A program made the position numbers and the translations under genes. The notes under the pieces were generated by a model that saw only the letters and a program-made list of their open reading frames with translations, made no database searches and was not told the origin of the DNA. Positions 5,801 through 10,617 of a stretch of DNA of 10,617 nt are shown in pieces (position 1 is the first letter of the stretch; every line of letters starts with the position of its first letter). Source of the stretch: an uncultured Oscillospiraceae bacterium (GTDB taxonomy: Bacteria; Bacillota; Clostridia; Oscillospirales; Oscillospiraceae); the NCBI GenBank assembly GCA_934636865.1, contig CAKUBI010000044.1, positions 1-10,617 on the forward strand, written 5' to 3'.

Positions 5801-8785
5801 ATAGCGCACGGTCAGCGCCTGCAGCTGGGCGGCATCCTTAAAGGCCGCGAGCATGTAGGGCGCTCTGGTCTCAAGGCCGTAATAGTACTGCGTAAGGCTT
5901 CCGATATCGAACATGGAAGCGTCGGTCCAGTTGCCGTAGTAGCCCAGCACGGGGATGGAATGGCTCACGCCCTCCAGACCTTCACTGCTGCTGACCTCAT
6001 TGGCAAAGACATAGCCTTCCACATATGCGCCCGCGCCGCCGTTATCGGCATCGTAGCTGTCAAGGCCCAGCACATTTGCACGGACTGTGATGTGCACATT
6101 GCCGCTTGCCGGTACGGCGACAACGCCGCCGGAGATCTGGCGATAGAAGAGGTACGCATCATAGGTGGTGATGTCGCCGTTCTTATCAAGATCGGCGCGG
6201 TTCTCGTGGCTGATTTCCGAACGAACGCCAACCACATAATCGAGCAACGCCTGTCCGTCGGCACTCGTGACCTTACCGTCGCCGTTGAAGTCGCAGCCGT
6301 TCAGATCCGTGGGGATCTCCTGATTCAGCACGGTCCCGTCCACCGTCCAGGTGACATTCGCTGCCAGCGGTGCGGTGCTGGTATCCGTAAAGTTCAGGAC
6401 CTCGCCGTCGTTATCCACGCGGATGGTCCCCTGCGTGAAGAAATCAGCGTCCAGCGTAAAGCTGGTGTCCTTGTCCTCCATGTTGTAGAGCGTAAAGCCG
6501 AAGGTATATTCGCCGGTGCGCTGCGGGTCATCCCCAAGCTCGACCTTGATCTTGCCGTCGGCATAGGAGTCGGTCGCATCCGGATCCATCAGAAGGTAGC
6601 TGCCGCTGCTGACCGCAGCGCCCGCGTTGGCAAGGCCTGCGCCCTGCTGCAGCACGGAGTAATAGCCCTCCTGCGTGTTGCCTTGCGCGTCGGTGCCCTG
6701 ATTCTCCACAACGGGACGCGCCGTGGACATCAGCAGGCTCTGCGCCAGCGTGCGCACGCTCAGGCCGGTCTTCTGCGCCAGACCGTTTTCCTTAATGTAC
6801 TGCGCCACGAGCGCGGCAATGCCGGCAACCTGCGGCGAGGCCATGGACGTACCGGACATGTTCTGGTATTCGCCGCCGTCCTTCAGAGAATAGATGCTTC
6901 CGCCGGGGGCAGTGATCTCAGGCTTCATCTCCAGCGAGCCGGGAACGCCCCAGCTGGAGAAGCTGCTCATCGTGTAGTAATCGCTTCCAAGGTCCACAGA
7001 TGCCGCCTCGGCGCTGACGAACAGCTCGCCGGTATAGTAAAGAATGTTGCCGTCGCTGTCCTTTACCGCCGTGCCGTTTTCCTTGAGGTATGCGCCATCG
7101 ACCTGAGAAATGGAGACGCACGGCGCGGTCTTGGTGTAGCTGCTCAGATCCATATTGCTGGAACCGGGCTGATTGTTCGCAACGATCGTTGCGATCGCGC
7201 CGTTTTCCACGGCTGCTTCGGCCTTCTCAGAGAACGCGATGTCGCCGCGGTTGCAAACCGCAATCTTACCGGCAAGCACATCCTTCACCGCTGCAAAATC
7301 CTCCGCAGAGCCGGCCTTGTCCAGATAGACAAATTCGTGCTGGCCGCCGATGGTACGCATCGGCGCGTTTTCATAGCTGGTTTCCGTGTAGATGATCTTG
7401 TGATCGCCCATTTGCAGGTAGTTGCCCGTAAAACCGGCGTTATCCACCGAAGCTACGCACAGAGAGTTGGTGTAAGAGCCCGGCGCGCCATTGGTTGCCC
7501 AGCCCACGCTGCCCGCATAGGGGAAGCCGTAGACGGTCTCAGAAAACCAGCTGCCGCTGTTGCCGGCGGAGATGGCCACGACCATACCGCTGCCGACCAC
7601 ATGGTCCAGGATCTCGCGGTACTTTTCTTCCGTTTGTCTGGTATAGCCGGGGGCAGCGCTGCCGAGGGAGAGGTTTGCCGAATCCGCGCCGAGCACCATG
7701 GCATCCTCAATGGCTACCATGTAGTCAGAATCGTAAGCGCCGCCATTTTTGCCGAACACCTTCATGGTCAGGATCTGCGCATCCGGCGCCACGCCCTGCG
7801 TCATCACCGTATCCAGCGCGGATGCATAAGCGCCGTCCGCGGTCTTCACGAAGCGGTTTGCTGCCGCAATGCCGGCAACGTGAGAGCCGTGGTCGCCCTG
7901 CTCGTCATTGTCATGGGTGATGTCGGTGTCGGTATCCACATAGTTGAAGCCGAAGGGGATCTTCGCGTTGACATAAAGATCCGCCGCAGTAAGAGAAGGA
8001 ATGCGCTTGACAGCGTTCAGCTGCGCCAGCACCTCGCTTGAGAGGTCATCGGCCGTCATGATCGCTGCATTGCTGTCCTGCTGCAGGGCGTATGCGAACG
8101 CATCCGGATCCATGGAGGGATGGTCCACATCCGTACCGGTATCAATGATCGCCACGCGGCTGCCTGCGCCGGTGTAACCGGCGGTCCAGGCTGCGCTGGA
8201 GCCGATCATCTTATCAGAGGTCGCCATGTTGGGGTTGGCGGTCTCCTGCTGATCCAGAACGCAGGGCAGATACTGGTTTTCAATCAGGACCGCTTCCACG
8301 CCGGGGACCTTTTCAATTTGAGCGATCTGTCCGTATTCAACGTTTGCAGAAATGATATTTGCCGCCAGGGTCATGTTCCAGACGACATCGAGCTTTGAAC
8401 CGCCCAGTGCTCTTCTGGAAATGGTTGCCGCCATCGTCTCCTGACTGTTCTCCAGCTTCTGACGATATCGCATCGCCGAGCGGTTTGCCGTGGCGATATC
8501 CGTCGAAGTGAAGCCCTTCTCCAGCGTAGATTTCTCTTTCAGGACGATCGATACGCGAACCGTATCCGTATCATCATACAACACGGTTTCGTAATCCGCG
8601 ACCGGGGCATCGCGAAACGGATTTTCCACCTCTACGGTATTGTTGTCGATCTTTTCCCAAGTAAGGCCGCCGCCCTGTGGTTCAGCATCGATACTGAACG
8701 CCAATGACGGTACGGCCATGCCGGATGCCAGCACAAAAGCCAGCAGTGCTGACAGCACACGGTTTCGGAACTTTGCGTGCTTCAT
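2834..8785 (-). CDS. Giant SLH-anchored subtilisin-family (S8) surface protease with dockerin and cohesin-like modules
   Basis: A secreted, cell-wall-anchored serine endopeptidase resembling lactocepin/C5a-peptidase-type S8 enzymes; about 1983 residues from the ATG at 8785. Order: signal peptide (1-30; basic start, LSALLAFVLASGMA core, cut near SLA); I9-like propeptide (about 63-173); S8 domain from about 185, with Asp215 (IIDTGTD), His299 (DHGSHVAG), oxyanion Asn409 (SAGNSG) and Ser647 (GTSMASP), all intact; PA insert (about 480-570); Fn3-like sandwich (about 730-955) broken by a dockerin pair (831-886); more beta domains to about 1235, including an IDKTAPELHNVS segment; BIG2 domain (1239-1325); unrecognised propeller-like region (1325-1605); cohesin-like module (about 1670-1785); Pro/Thr linker; three SLH domains (1812-1983) that would bind the secondary cell-wall polymer. 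An in-frame GTG at 8800 would add five residues, but the ATG gives a classical signal peptide and has GTGAG about 10 bases upstream. Likely role: breakdown of external protein at the cell surface. The substrate is unknown. Confidence 0.95.
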   Translation of the reverse strand: MKHAKFRNRVLSALLAFVLASGMAVPSLAFSIDAEPQGGGLTWEKIDNNTVEVENPFRDAPVADYETVLYDDTDTVRVSIVLKEKSTLEKGFTSTDIATANRSAMRYRQKLENSQETMAATISRRALGGSKLDVVWNMTLAANIISANVEYGQIAQIEKVPGVEAVLIENQYLPCVLDQQETANPNMATSDKMIGSSAAWTAGYTGAGSRVAIIDTGTDVDHPSMDPDAFAYALQQDSNAAIMTADDLSSEVLAQLNAVKRIPSLTAADLYVNAKIPFGFNYVDTDTDITHDNDEQGDHGSHVAGIAAANRFVKTADGAYASALDTVMTQGVAPDAQILTMKVFGKNGGAYDSDYMVAIEDAMVLGADSANLSLGSAAPGYTRQTEEKYREILDHVVGSGMVVAISAGNSGSWFSETVYGFPYAGSVGWATNGAPGSYTNSLCVASVDNAGFTGNYLQMGDHKIIYTETSYENAPMRTIGGQHEFVYLDKAGSAEDFAAVKDVLAGKIAVCNRGDIAFSEKAEAAVENGAIATIVANNQPGSSNMDLSSYTKTAPCVSISQVDGAYLKENGTAVKDSDGNILYYTGELFVSAEAASVDLGSDYYTMSSFSSWGVPGSLEMKPEITAPGGSIYSLKDGGEYQNMSGTSMASPQVAGIAALVAQYIKENGLAQKTGLSVRTLAQSLLMSTARPVVENQGTDAQGNTQEGYYSVLQQGAGLANAGAAVSSGSYLLMDPDATDSYADGKIKVELGDDPQRTGEYTFGFTLYNMEDKDTSFTLDADFFTQGTIRVDNDGEVLNFTDTSTAPLAANVTWTVDGTVLNQEIPTDLNGCDFNGDGKVTSADGQALLDYVVGVRSEISHENRADLDKNGDITTYDAYLFYRQISGGVVAVPASGNVHITVRANVLGLDSYDADNGGAGAYVEGYVFANEVSSSEGLEGVSHSIPVLGYYGNWTDASMFDIGSLTQYYYGLETRAPYMLAAFKDAAQLQALTVRYKGMKESYAFGANLYVDENFCDEDRYSINPETATISDFYFSLIRNAANARVTVTGSDGTVYLDKETQSPMIGAYYHSSQRAWSNAQSSLSVNCEPKTAAEGDRLTVQLTLAPEYYVTYDGDTMITDWDAMGDGASQVYTMYIDKTAPELHNVSMVNDLTNGESSLTVTAADNRYVAAAILYDYDSGKILAKAGGSPEGAARGEETTASLAIPADAAAEHLLLQVYDYANNCSTYKINLNQSELNAPVGVTLSASSLHLFKGGSAALSAEVTPFGVQPDTVTWSSDREDVATVDENGLVTGINEGVAVITATSVKDPEKSASCEVSVEVLKVTLTGALTDSTGVSQFYTWDMENDTTWTPGAVIQTDGLTSTAYDPVRNNAIVVDGGDKAIHQVDMTTGEVLADYPAVFGGQFNLPLYDLEYSSLFTTTDMPVVTSIYSFLILQPAALDSVSSNGFMMLMDFFLYGNGANNYTAMTSLGQTKIDLDGDGTNETDAELDLFLDNRGNLWTFQIYQDAEGYKYAKYEIAKSNLTSAFKLYFMGNNEGTPLCSMVPTTVNGQLALYLSYYTGKANDLYRLIYDAEKNFWTAEKLASFGEGVAPATILSIRSHDEAQGALAAAAEALPTGSHTVQAQSVTDEMLSGSNMTQALPFGGLNAVSGETAAQTRPTASAESVPASELEVSADGAAATLHLKAAKNAPTTNGLMSVSYDPSVWHLSSVSANAQYSSYKNENGKVLFGYVDLSGVAANSAAATLTFTRLDGKNANGSSFVIEQKELNDAAAAVRETLVVNISQPVVPQPGTGSQKPATPATPTTPESRFADVGKNDFFYDAVEWAVANGVTTGVDATHFAPYASCTRAQAVTFLWRAAGSPAPKSEGMTFTDVKPGSYYCDAVLWAVENGITKGTSATTFSPDATCSRAQIVTFLWRSQKSPAAGTANPFADVAAGAYYADAVLWAVEKGVTTGTSATTFSPEDNCTRGQIVTFLYRAMK
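2837..3352 (-). repeat. Three tandem SLH domains (S-layer homology) at the protease C-terminus
   Basis: Three copies of about 50 residues each begin FADV, FTDV and FADV, share a DAVxWAVxxGVTxG core, and end in a CTRAQAVTFLWR-like helix. Copies 2 and 3 share GTSATTFSP exactly, pointing to recent duplication. SLH triplets bind pyruvylated secondary cell-wall polysaccharide, so the protease should be held non-covalently on the cell surface. No LPxTG sorting motif is present. Confidence 0.93.
6128..6295 (-). other. Dockerin-like pair of calcium-binding EF-hand loops inside the protease
   Basis: Two loops with the dockerin pattern: DFNGDGKVTSAD (Asp832, Asn834, Asp836, Asp843) and DLDKNGDITTYD (Asp865, Asp867, Asn869, Asp876), each followed by a hydrophobic helix (ALLDYVVG and AYLFYRQISG). 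Type I dockerins bind cohesins and calcium. Here the pair sits in mid-chain instead of at the C-terminus. It falls between two parts that together look like one Fn3-type domain of lactocepin-like proteases (before: DPQRTGEYTFGFTLYNMEDK; after: GNVHITVRANV and SIPVLGYYGNWTD). Confidence 0.88.
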
Positions 8786-8899
8786 GATAGTTACACTCAC
8801 TTTCTTTGGTATGAATCAGTCAAGCAACGTGAACTTCTTGGCGGGGAGAGGCTCTCTGCGGCAATCCCAATTCTAATCATATAATAACAGATTTTGATG

Positions 8900-8927
8900 A
8901 ATATAAAATAAAAATTACATATATCAA
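8900..8927 (-). promoter_or_regulatory. Probable promoter of the S8 protease gene
   Basis: On the minus strand TTGATA (8927-8922) and TATATT (8905-8900) are separated by 16 bases within a strongly AT-rich block. The implied leader is about 110 bases. The ribosome binding site is weak (AAAGAAAGTGAG before the ATG). Several other AT-rich hexamers nearby, such as TATTAT around 8881-8886, could serve as a -10, so the exact start is uncertain. Confidence 0.45.
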
Positions 8928-8949
8928 ATAACCAAAGTTTAGCAGTAAA

Positions 8950-8970
8950 ATGGACAAAACATTTGTCCAT
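8950..8970. promoter_or_regulatory. 21-bp operator-like palindrome upstream of the protease promoter
   Basis: ATGGACAAA (8950-8958), a 3-base centre and TTTGTCCAT (8962-8970) form a perfect palindrome with 9-bp arms. The short spacer and size are typical of a site for a dimeric regulator such as TetR-like proteins. It lies about 22 bases upstream of the proposed -35 box of the protease gene, so it may serve an activator, or a repressor if the true promoter is closer. No regulator gene is adjacent; the nearest in the window is the ArsR-type gene at 1645. Confidence 0.55.
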
Positions 8971-8990
8971 AAACGTGCATCGGCAATTTT

Positions 8991-9026
8991 TCTTGCAAAA
9001 GCATGATAAAAATGCAAGATGCTTGC
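8991..9026. repeat. Overlapping short inverted repeats upstream of the recombinase remnant
   Basis: TCTTGCA (8991-8997) is complementary to TGCAAGA (9013-9019), and GCAAG/CTTGC (9014-9018 and 9022-9026) forms a second, overlapping small palindrome. The rest of the gap from 8801 to 9060 is AT-rich promoter-type sequence with no supported gene beyond the elements listed. Function is unknown; these may be binding sites or remnants of a mobile-element end. Confidence 0.35.
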
Positions 9027-9060
9027 CATTTTTCTACTGAAGAGAGAGGGGAAACAAGCG

Positions 9061-9174
9061 ATGGGTTGGCTTTACGAGCGGCGATGGCAATTTAATAACG
9101 GACGTTGCAATATCAATAAAATGGAAGAGGACTGCGAGAGATGGCAGCCTGTCAGCGCATGGTCGCTGAGCTGA
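9061..9174 (+). CDS. Possible 37-residue small ORF with a ribosome binding site
   Basis: ATG at 9061 is preceded by a purine-rich AGAGAGAGGGG about 9 bases upstream, which looks like a real ribosome binding site. The frame reads MGWLYERRWQFNNG and stops at 9172-9174 (TGA). Its last ~11 codons overlap the recombinase remnant in a different frame. This pattern suits the 5' stump of a gene cut by the event that brought in the recombinase tail, better than a complete small protein. I recognise no family. Confidence 0.22.
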   Translation: MGWLYERRWQFNNGRCNINKMEEDCERWQPVSAWSLS

Positions 9175-9362
9175 TCGACCATATCGAGGTGCACCACGCT
9201 GAAAAGCAGGACGCCATTACCAACCAGCGCGTCGATATTCACTATAACTGCATCGGTGCCTTTGATGTGCCGGATCGCCGGAAGATCCCGGAGGCCGACA
9301 TTATCATGGAAACAAGAAAAGGCGTAGCACTCAGCTACGCCCCGGAACAGGTTGCAGTATGA
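9141..9362 (+). pseudogene. 3' remnant of a large serine recombinase (DUF4368 C-terminal tail)
   Basis: The frame encodes RMVAELIDHIEVHHAEKQD, ITNQRVDIHYNCIGAFDVPD, IPEADIIMETRKGVALSYAP and EQVAV, then TGA. This matches, from recall, the extreme C-terminus (DUF4368) of TnpX-like large serine recombinases, which move Tn4451/Tn5397-type elements and are usually about 500-560 residues. The resolvase catalytic domain, zinc-ribbon-like part and coiled coil are all missing. Homology begins at about 9155, and a TAA at 9117-9119 closes the frame upstream, so this is a scar and not a working enzyme. Such recombinase genes usually lie at one end of their element, and this remnant ends only about 10 bases before the next terminator. 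Confidence 0.85.
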
Positions 9363-9372
9363 ATTTTGTGGG

Positions 9373-9429
9373 AAATAAAAAAGCAGAGTGTCCATTACAG
9401 GATACTCAGATCCTATAAGGACACTCTGC
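9373..9429 (-). terminator. Rho-independent terminator of the tRNA-Pro transcript
   Basis: GCAGAGTGTCC (9383-9393) pairs perfectly with GGACACTCTGC (9419-9429), and an inner stem AGGAT/ATCCT (9399-9403 and 9410-9414) closes the loop. On the minus strand the hairpin is followed by TTTTTTATTT (9382-9373). It begins one base after the tRNA CCA end, so it is evidently the native terminator of a tRNA-Pro gene on the minus strand. Confidence 0.9.
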
Positions 9430-9430
9430 A

Positions 9431-9475
9431 TGGTCCGAGTGACAGGAGTCGAACCTGCGGCATCCTGCTCCCAAA
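9431..9475 (-). tRNA. 3' fragment of tRNA-Pro(UGG); probable attachment-site scar
   Basis: On the minus strand 45 bases match a tRNA from the anticodon loop to the 3' end: loop TTTGGGA with anticodon TGG (proline), anticodon-stem 3' strand GCAGG, variable loop, T-arm GCAGG-TTCGACT-CCTGT, acceptor strand CACTCGG, then A and an encoded CCA. The 5' half (acceptor, D-arm, anticodon-stem 5' strand) is absent: sequence past 9475 (CTTATCAGGAAT) does not match. Breaking exactly at the anticodon loop is the usual outcome of integration into a tRNA gene, with the intact gene rebuilt at the other end. The native terminator directly follows, so this side is the chromosomal 3' flank and the inserted DNA lies to the right. 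Confidence 0.88.
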
Positions 9476-9610
9476 CTTATCAGGAATACTTTTTCCGCTC
9501 GTTTATAGCGGTTTTCGGCGCTTTTCAATTTGTTTTACTTACTCTTTGGCGCTCTTATCTCCACTGTTTCCGGGTGTTCCAGCGCCGTCTGTGGTAATCT
9601 ATGTGGTCAA

Positions 9611-9667
9611 AAACGCTTCCCGTCCGGTTTCCGGTGAAGATTCACCGGTGCCGGATGGGAAGCGTTT
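9611..9667. repeat. Large nested hairpin (17-bp outer and 8-bp inner stem)
   Basis: Outer arms AAACGCTTCCCGTCCGG (9611-9627) and 9651-9667 pair throughout, with one G-T wobble. Inside, CCGGTGAA (9631-9638) pairs perfectly with TTCACCGG (9641-9648). Flanking A and T runs (TCAAAAACGC on the left, GCGTTTTAG on the right) mean it could terminate transcription, but it is longer and more elaborate than an ordinary terminator. It may also be a REP- or MITE-like palindromic element. Confidence 0.7.
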
Positions 9668-9765
9668 GGCGTTTTAGCCGTCTGCATTGTAACTCTGAGT
9701 AAGCGGTTATGCAAGTTGTTTCTGCGAGGGTGGCAGCTCAGCAGCTGCGGCGCAATAGACAAAGA

Positions 9766-9785
9766 ATAGGCAGGTAGATAGGCAG
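9766..9785. repeat. Tandem 8-bp direct repeat, 12-bp period
   Basis: ATAGGCAG occurs at 9766-9773 and again at 9778-9785, separated by GTAG, with partial match in the flanks. Directly repeated short motifs near an element end can be recombinase arm-binding sites. Two copies are too few to be sure. Confidence 0.35.
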
Positions 9786-9859
9786 AGGTACTTTTCTTGC
9801 TTCCTGGGTATAAATCTCTTAATACAGGCATAATAGTAAGGGATTTATGGCACAGCCTA

Positions 9860-9888
9860 TTGACTATTCCCTTATTTTATATTATTAT
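9860..9888 (+). promoter_or_regulatory. Strong promoter of the Fic gene
   Basis: TTGACT (9860-9865) and TATTAT (9883-9888) are separated by exactly 17 bases, close to the sigma-A consensus. Transcription should start near 9895, giving a leader of about 20 bases with GGAGG (9905-9909) placed 7 bases before the ATG at 9917. Confidence 0.72.
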
Positions 9889-9897
9889 TTAAGGGAA
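9867..9897. promoter_or_regulatory. Inverted repeat enclosing the Fic -10 box (candidate operator)
   Basis: TTCCCTTA (9867-9874) and TAAGGGAA (9890-9897) are perfect complements 15 bases apart, placed so that the -10 box lies between them and the left arm sits in the spacer. A further TAAGGGA copy occurs upstream at 9837-9843. A protein bound to both arms would block the promoter, so regulated or autoregulated expression is plausible. Confidence 0.5.
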
Positions 9898-9916
9898 AGC
9901 AAATGGAGGTGAGGGA

Positions 9917-10617
9917 ATGAGAACCTTCAATTACTCTGCAATTAAGGAGCAAAAGTGGGACTCGGATGTTCTTGGACTGATTGCGGCCATATACAAGGAA
10001 GCTGGAAAGCAGGAATTGTATTTGAAGCAACGTCCGGAGGAACTCGAAAAGCTCGTGGAGATTGCTAAGATACAGAGCACTGAGGCATCGAATGCCATCG
10101 AGGGCATCGTCACCACGAGTACCCGAATCCGGCAGCTTGTCGAGGAGAAAACCACGCCGAGAAACCGTGACGAGCAGGAAATTGCCGGATATCGCGATGT
10201 GCTGAGTATCATTCACGAGAGCTTTGATGCGATTCCAATCACGCAGAACTATATCCTACAGCTTCATAAAATCCTGTACAACTACATGAATAACCCGCTT
10301 GCGGGCCGCACAAAAAGCGTGCAGAATTATATCACTGCCACCTATCCGGACGGTCATGTGGAAACGCTGTTCACGCCGCTTGCTCCGTATGAAACGCCGG
10401 AGGCACTGGACAGGATCTGCGAGGAATACAACCGCGTAATCGGGAATATGGAACTGGAGCCGTTGATTGCAATCCCGGTTTTCATCCATGACTTCCTGTG
10501 CATCCACCCCTTCAATGACGGAAACGGAAGAATGAGCCGCTTGCTCACGACGCTGCTTCTATATCGGAACGGATTTTATGTCGGCAAGTATATCTCCCTT
10601 GAAGCCAAAATCGCCAA
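9917..10617 (+). CDS. Fic-family protein (predicted AMP-transferase), 3' end outside window
   Basis: The first 233 codons of a Fic protein. Fic enzymes transfer AMP (or another nucleotide moiety) from a nucleotide onto target hydroxyls, and many act as toxins or stress regulators. The catalytic motif HPFNDGNGRMSR (197-208) is complete, with His197 as general base, and the preceding IHDFLCI stretch is typical. SNAIEG (Ser58 to Gly63) fits the inhibitory-helix motif (S/T)xxxE(G/N), with Glu62 as the likely inhibitory residue. Since it lies N-terminal to the Fic core, this is a class II, self-inhibited enzyme. The first ~60 residues are helical and resemble a Fic N-terminal domain. Relatives are often about 340-380 residues with a C-terminal winged helix, so roughly a third is missing. 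The start is firm: GGAGG 7 bases before the ATG, and a consensus-like promoter. It lies on the inserted side of the tRNA-Pro scar, so it may be element cargo. Confidence 0.93.
   Translation, partial: MRTFNYSAIKEQKWDSDVLGLIAAIYKEAGKQELYLKQRPEELEKLVEIAKIQSTEASNAIEGIVTTSTRIRQLVEEKTTPRNRDEQEIAGYRDVLSIIHESFDAIPITQNYILQLHKILYNYMNNPLAGRTKSVQNYITATYPDGHVETLFTPLAPYETPEALDRICEEYNRVIGNMELEPLIAIPVFIHDFLCIHPFNDGNGRMSRLLTTLLLYRNGFYVGKYISLEAKIA

Larger units (their letters stand above)
9476..9859. other. Gene-free stretch between tRNA-Pro scar and the Fic gene
   Basis: No frame here looks like a real protein; the short open frames have no family resemblance or ribosome binding site. The first ~130 bases next to the tRNA fragment are T-rich on the plus strand and would hold the element end. 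The rest contains a large nested hairpin (9611-9667), a GCAGCT/AGCTGC inverted repeat (9733-9738 and 9743-9748), a direct repeat (9766-9785) and the start of the Fic promoter region. Confidence 0.5.

Noticed and set aside
3980..8041. Plus-strand open frame of over 1350 codons inside the protease gene
   Set aside because: It is antisense to the S8 gene, which has a full set of recognised domains and catalytic residues. The frame is Arg/Val/Ala/His-rich with no family resemblance or ribosome binding site, and is explained by the codon bias of the minus-strand gene.
9388..9597. Plus-strand frame encoding an RVTGVEPAASCSQT peptide
   Set aside because: This peptide is simply the antisense translation of the tRNA-Pro 3' end, a common false gene call next to tRNA genes.
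9607..9831. Minus-strand frame of 74 codons near the nested hairpin
   Set aside because: No family resemblance or ribosome binding site, and it runs through a large palindrome and direct repeats; chance opening is more likely.
1..10617. CRISPR array, rRNA gene or complete insertion sequence
   Set aside because: No regularly spaced repeat series, no rRNA-like sequence, and no transposase gene with terminal repeats was seen; the SLH repeats are protein-coding domains.

Overview
This is an accessory-type stretch of chromosome from a gut-type Clostridia bacterium, most likely Oscillospirales (Oscillospiraceae/Ruminococcaceae-like). The evidence is a giant SLH-anchored, lactocepin-like subtilase carrying a dockerin pair, a ParB-like protein and a TnpX-type (DUF4368) recombinase tail of the kinds found on Clostridia conjugative elements, GC-rich genes with AT-rich promoters, and strong GGAGG ribosome binding sites. 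I cannot name a genus.

Layout. Positions 1-599 (minus) hold most of a ParB/Spo0J-like gene that lacks its 5' end and has an in-frame amber codon. It meets, head to head, a galE (UDP-glucose 4-epimerase) gene (587-1369, plus) that has lost about 80 N-terminal codons. The two homologies overlap by about 4 bp at 596-599, so this is an illegitimate junction or an assembly chimera. After a terminator (1441-1470) and a second inverted repeat, a monocistronic regulator with a C-terminal ArsR-type winged helix (1645-2715) has its own promoter. It ends at a perfect hairpin of about 20 bp (2732-2777) shared with the convergent neighbour.

The centre (2834-8785, minus) is one gene for a secreted, surface-anchored serine protease of about 1983 residues: signal peptide, I9-like propeptide, S8 domain with a PA insert and an intact Asp/His/Ser triad, an Fn3-like sandwich that appears to be interrupted by a two-EF-hand dockerin, a BIG2 domain, an unrecognised propeller-like stretch, a cohesin-like module, a Pro/Thr linker and three SLH domains. 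Its upstream region is AT-rich, with a plausible promoter and a 21-bp palindrome that looks like an operator.

The right end is a mobile-element scar zone. It holds the last ~70 codons of a large serine recombinase, a minus-strand terminator, and then exactly the 3' part of a tRNA-Pro(UGG) gene beginning at the anticodon loop. That is the pattern left at the distal end of an element integrated into a tRNA gene. To its right lie a large nested hairpin, a short direct repeat, and a Fic-family protein gene (from 9917, running off the window) with an excellent promoter embedded in TAAGGGA inverted repeats. The Fic protein has a complete catalytic motif and an N-terminal inhibitory-helix motif, and is a candidate cargo gene of the element.

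The regulator, protease and Fic gene are each separate transcription units. The only intact multi-part system visible is the multidomain surface protease itself.
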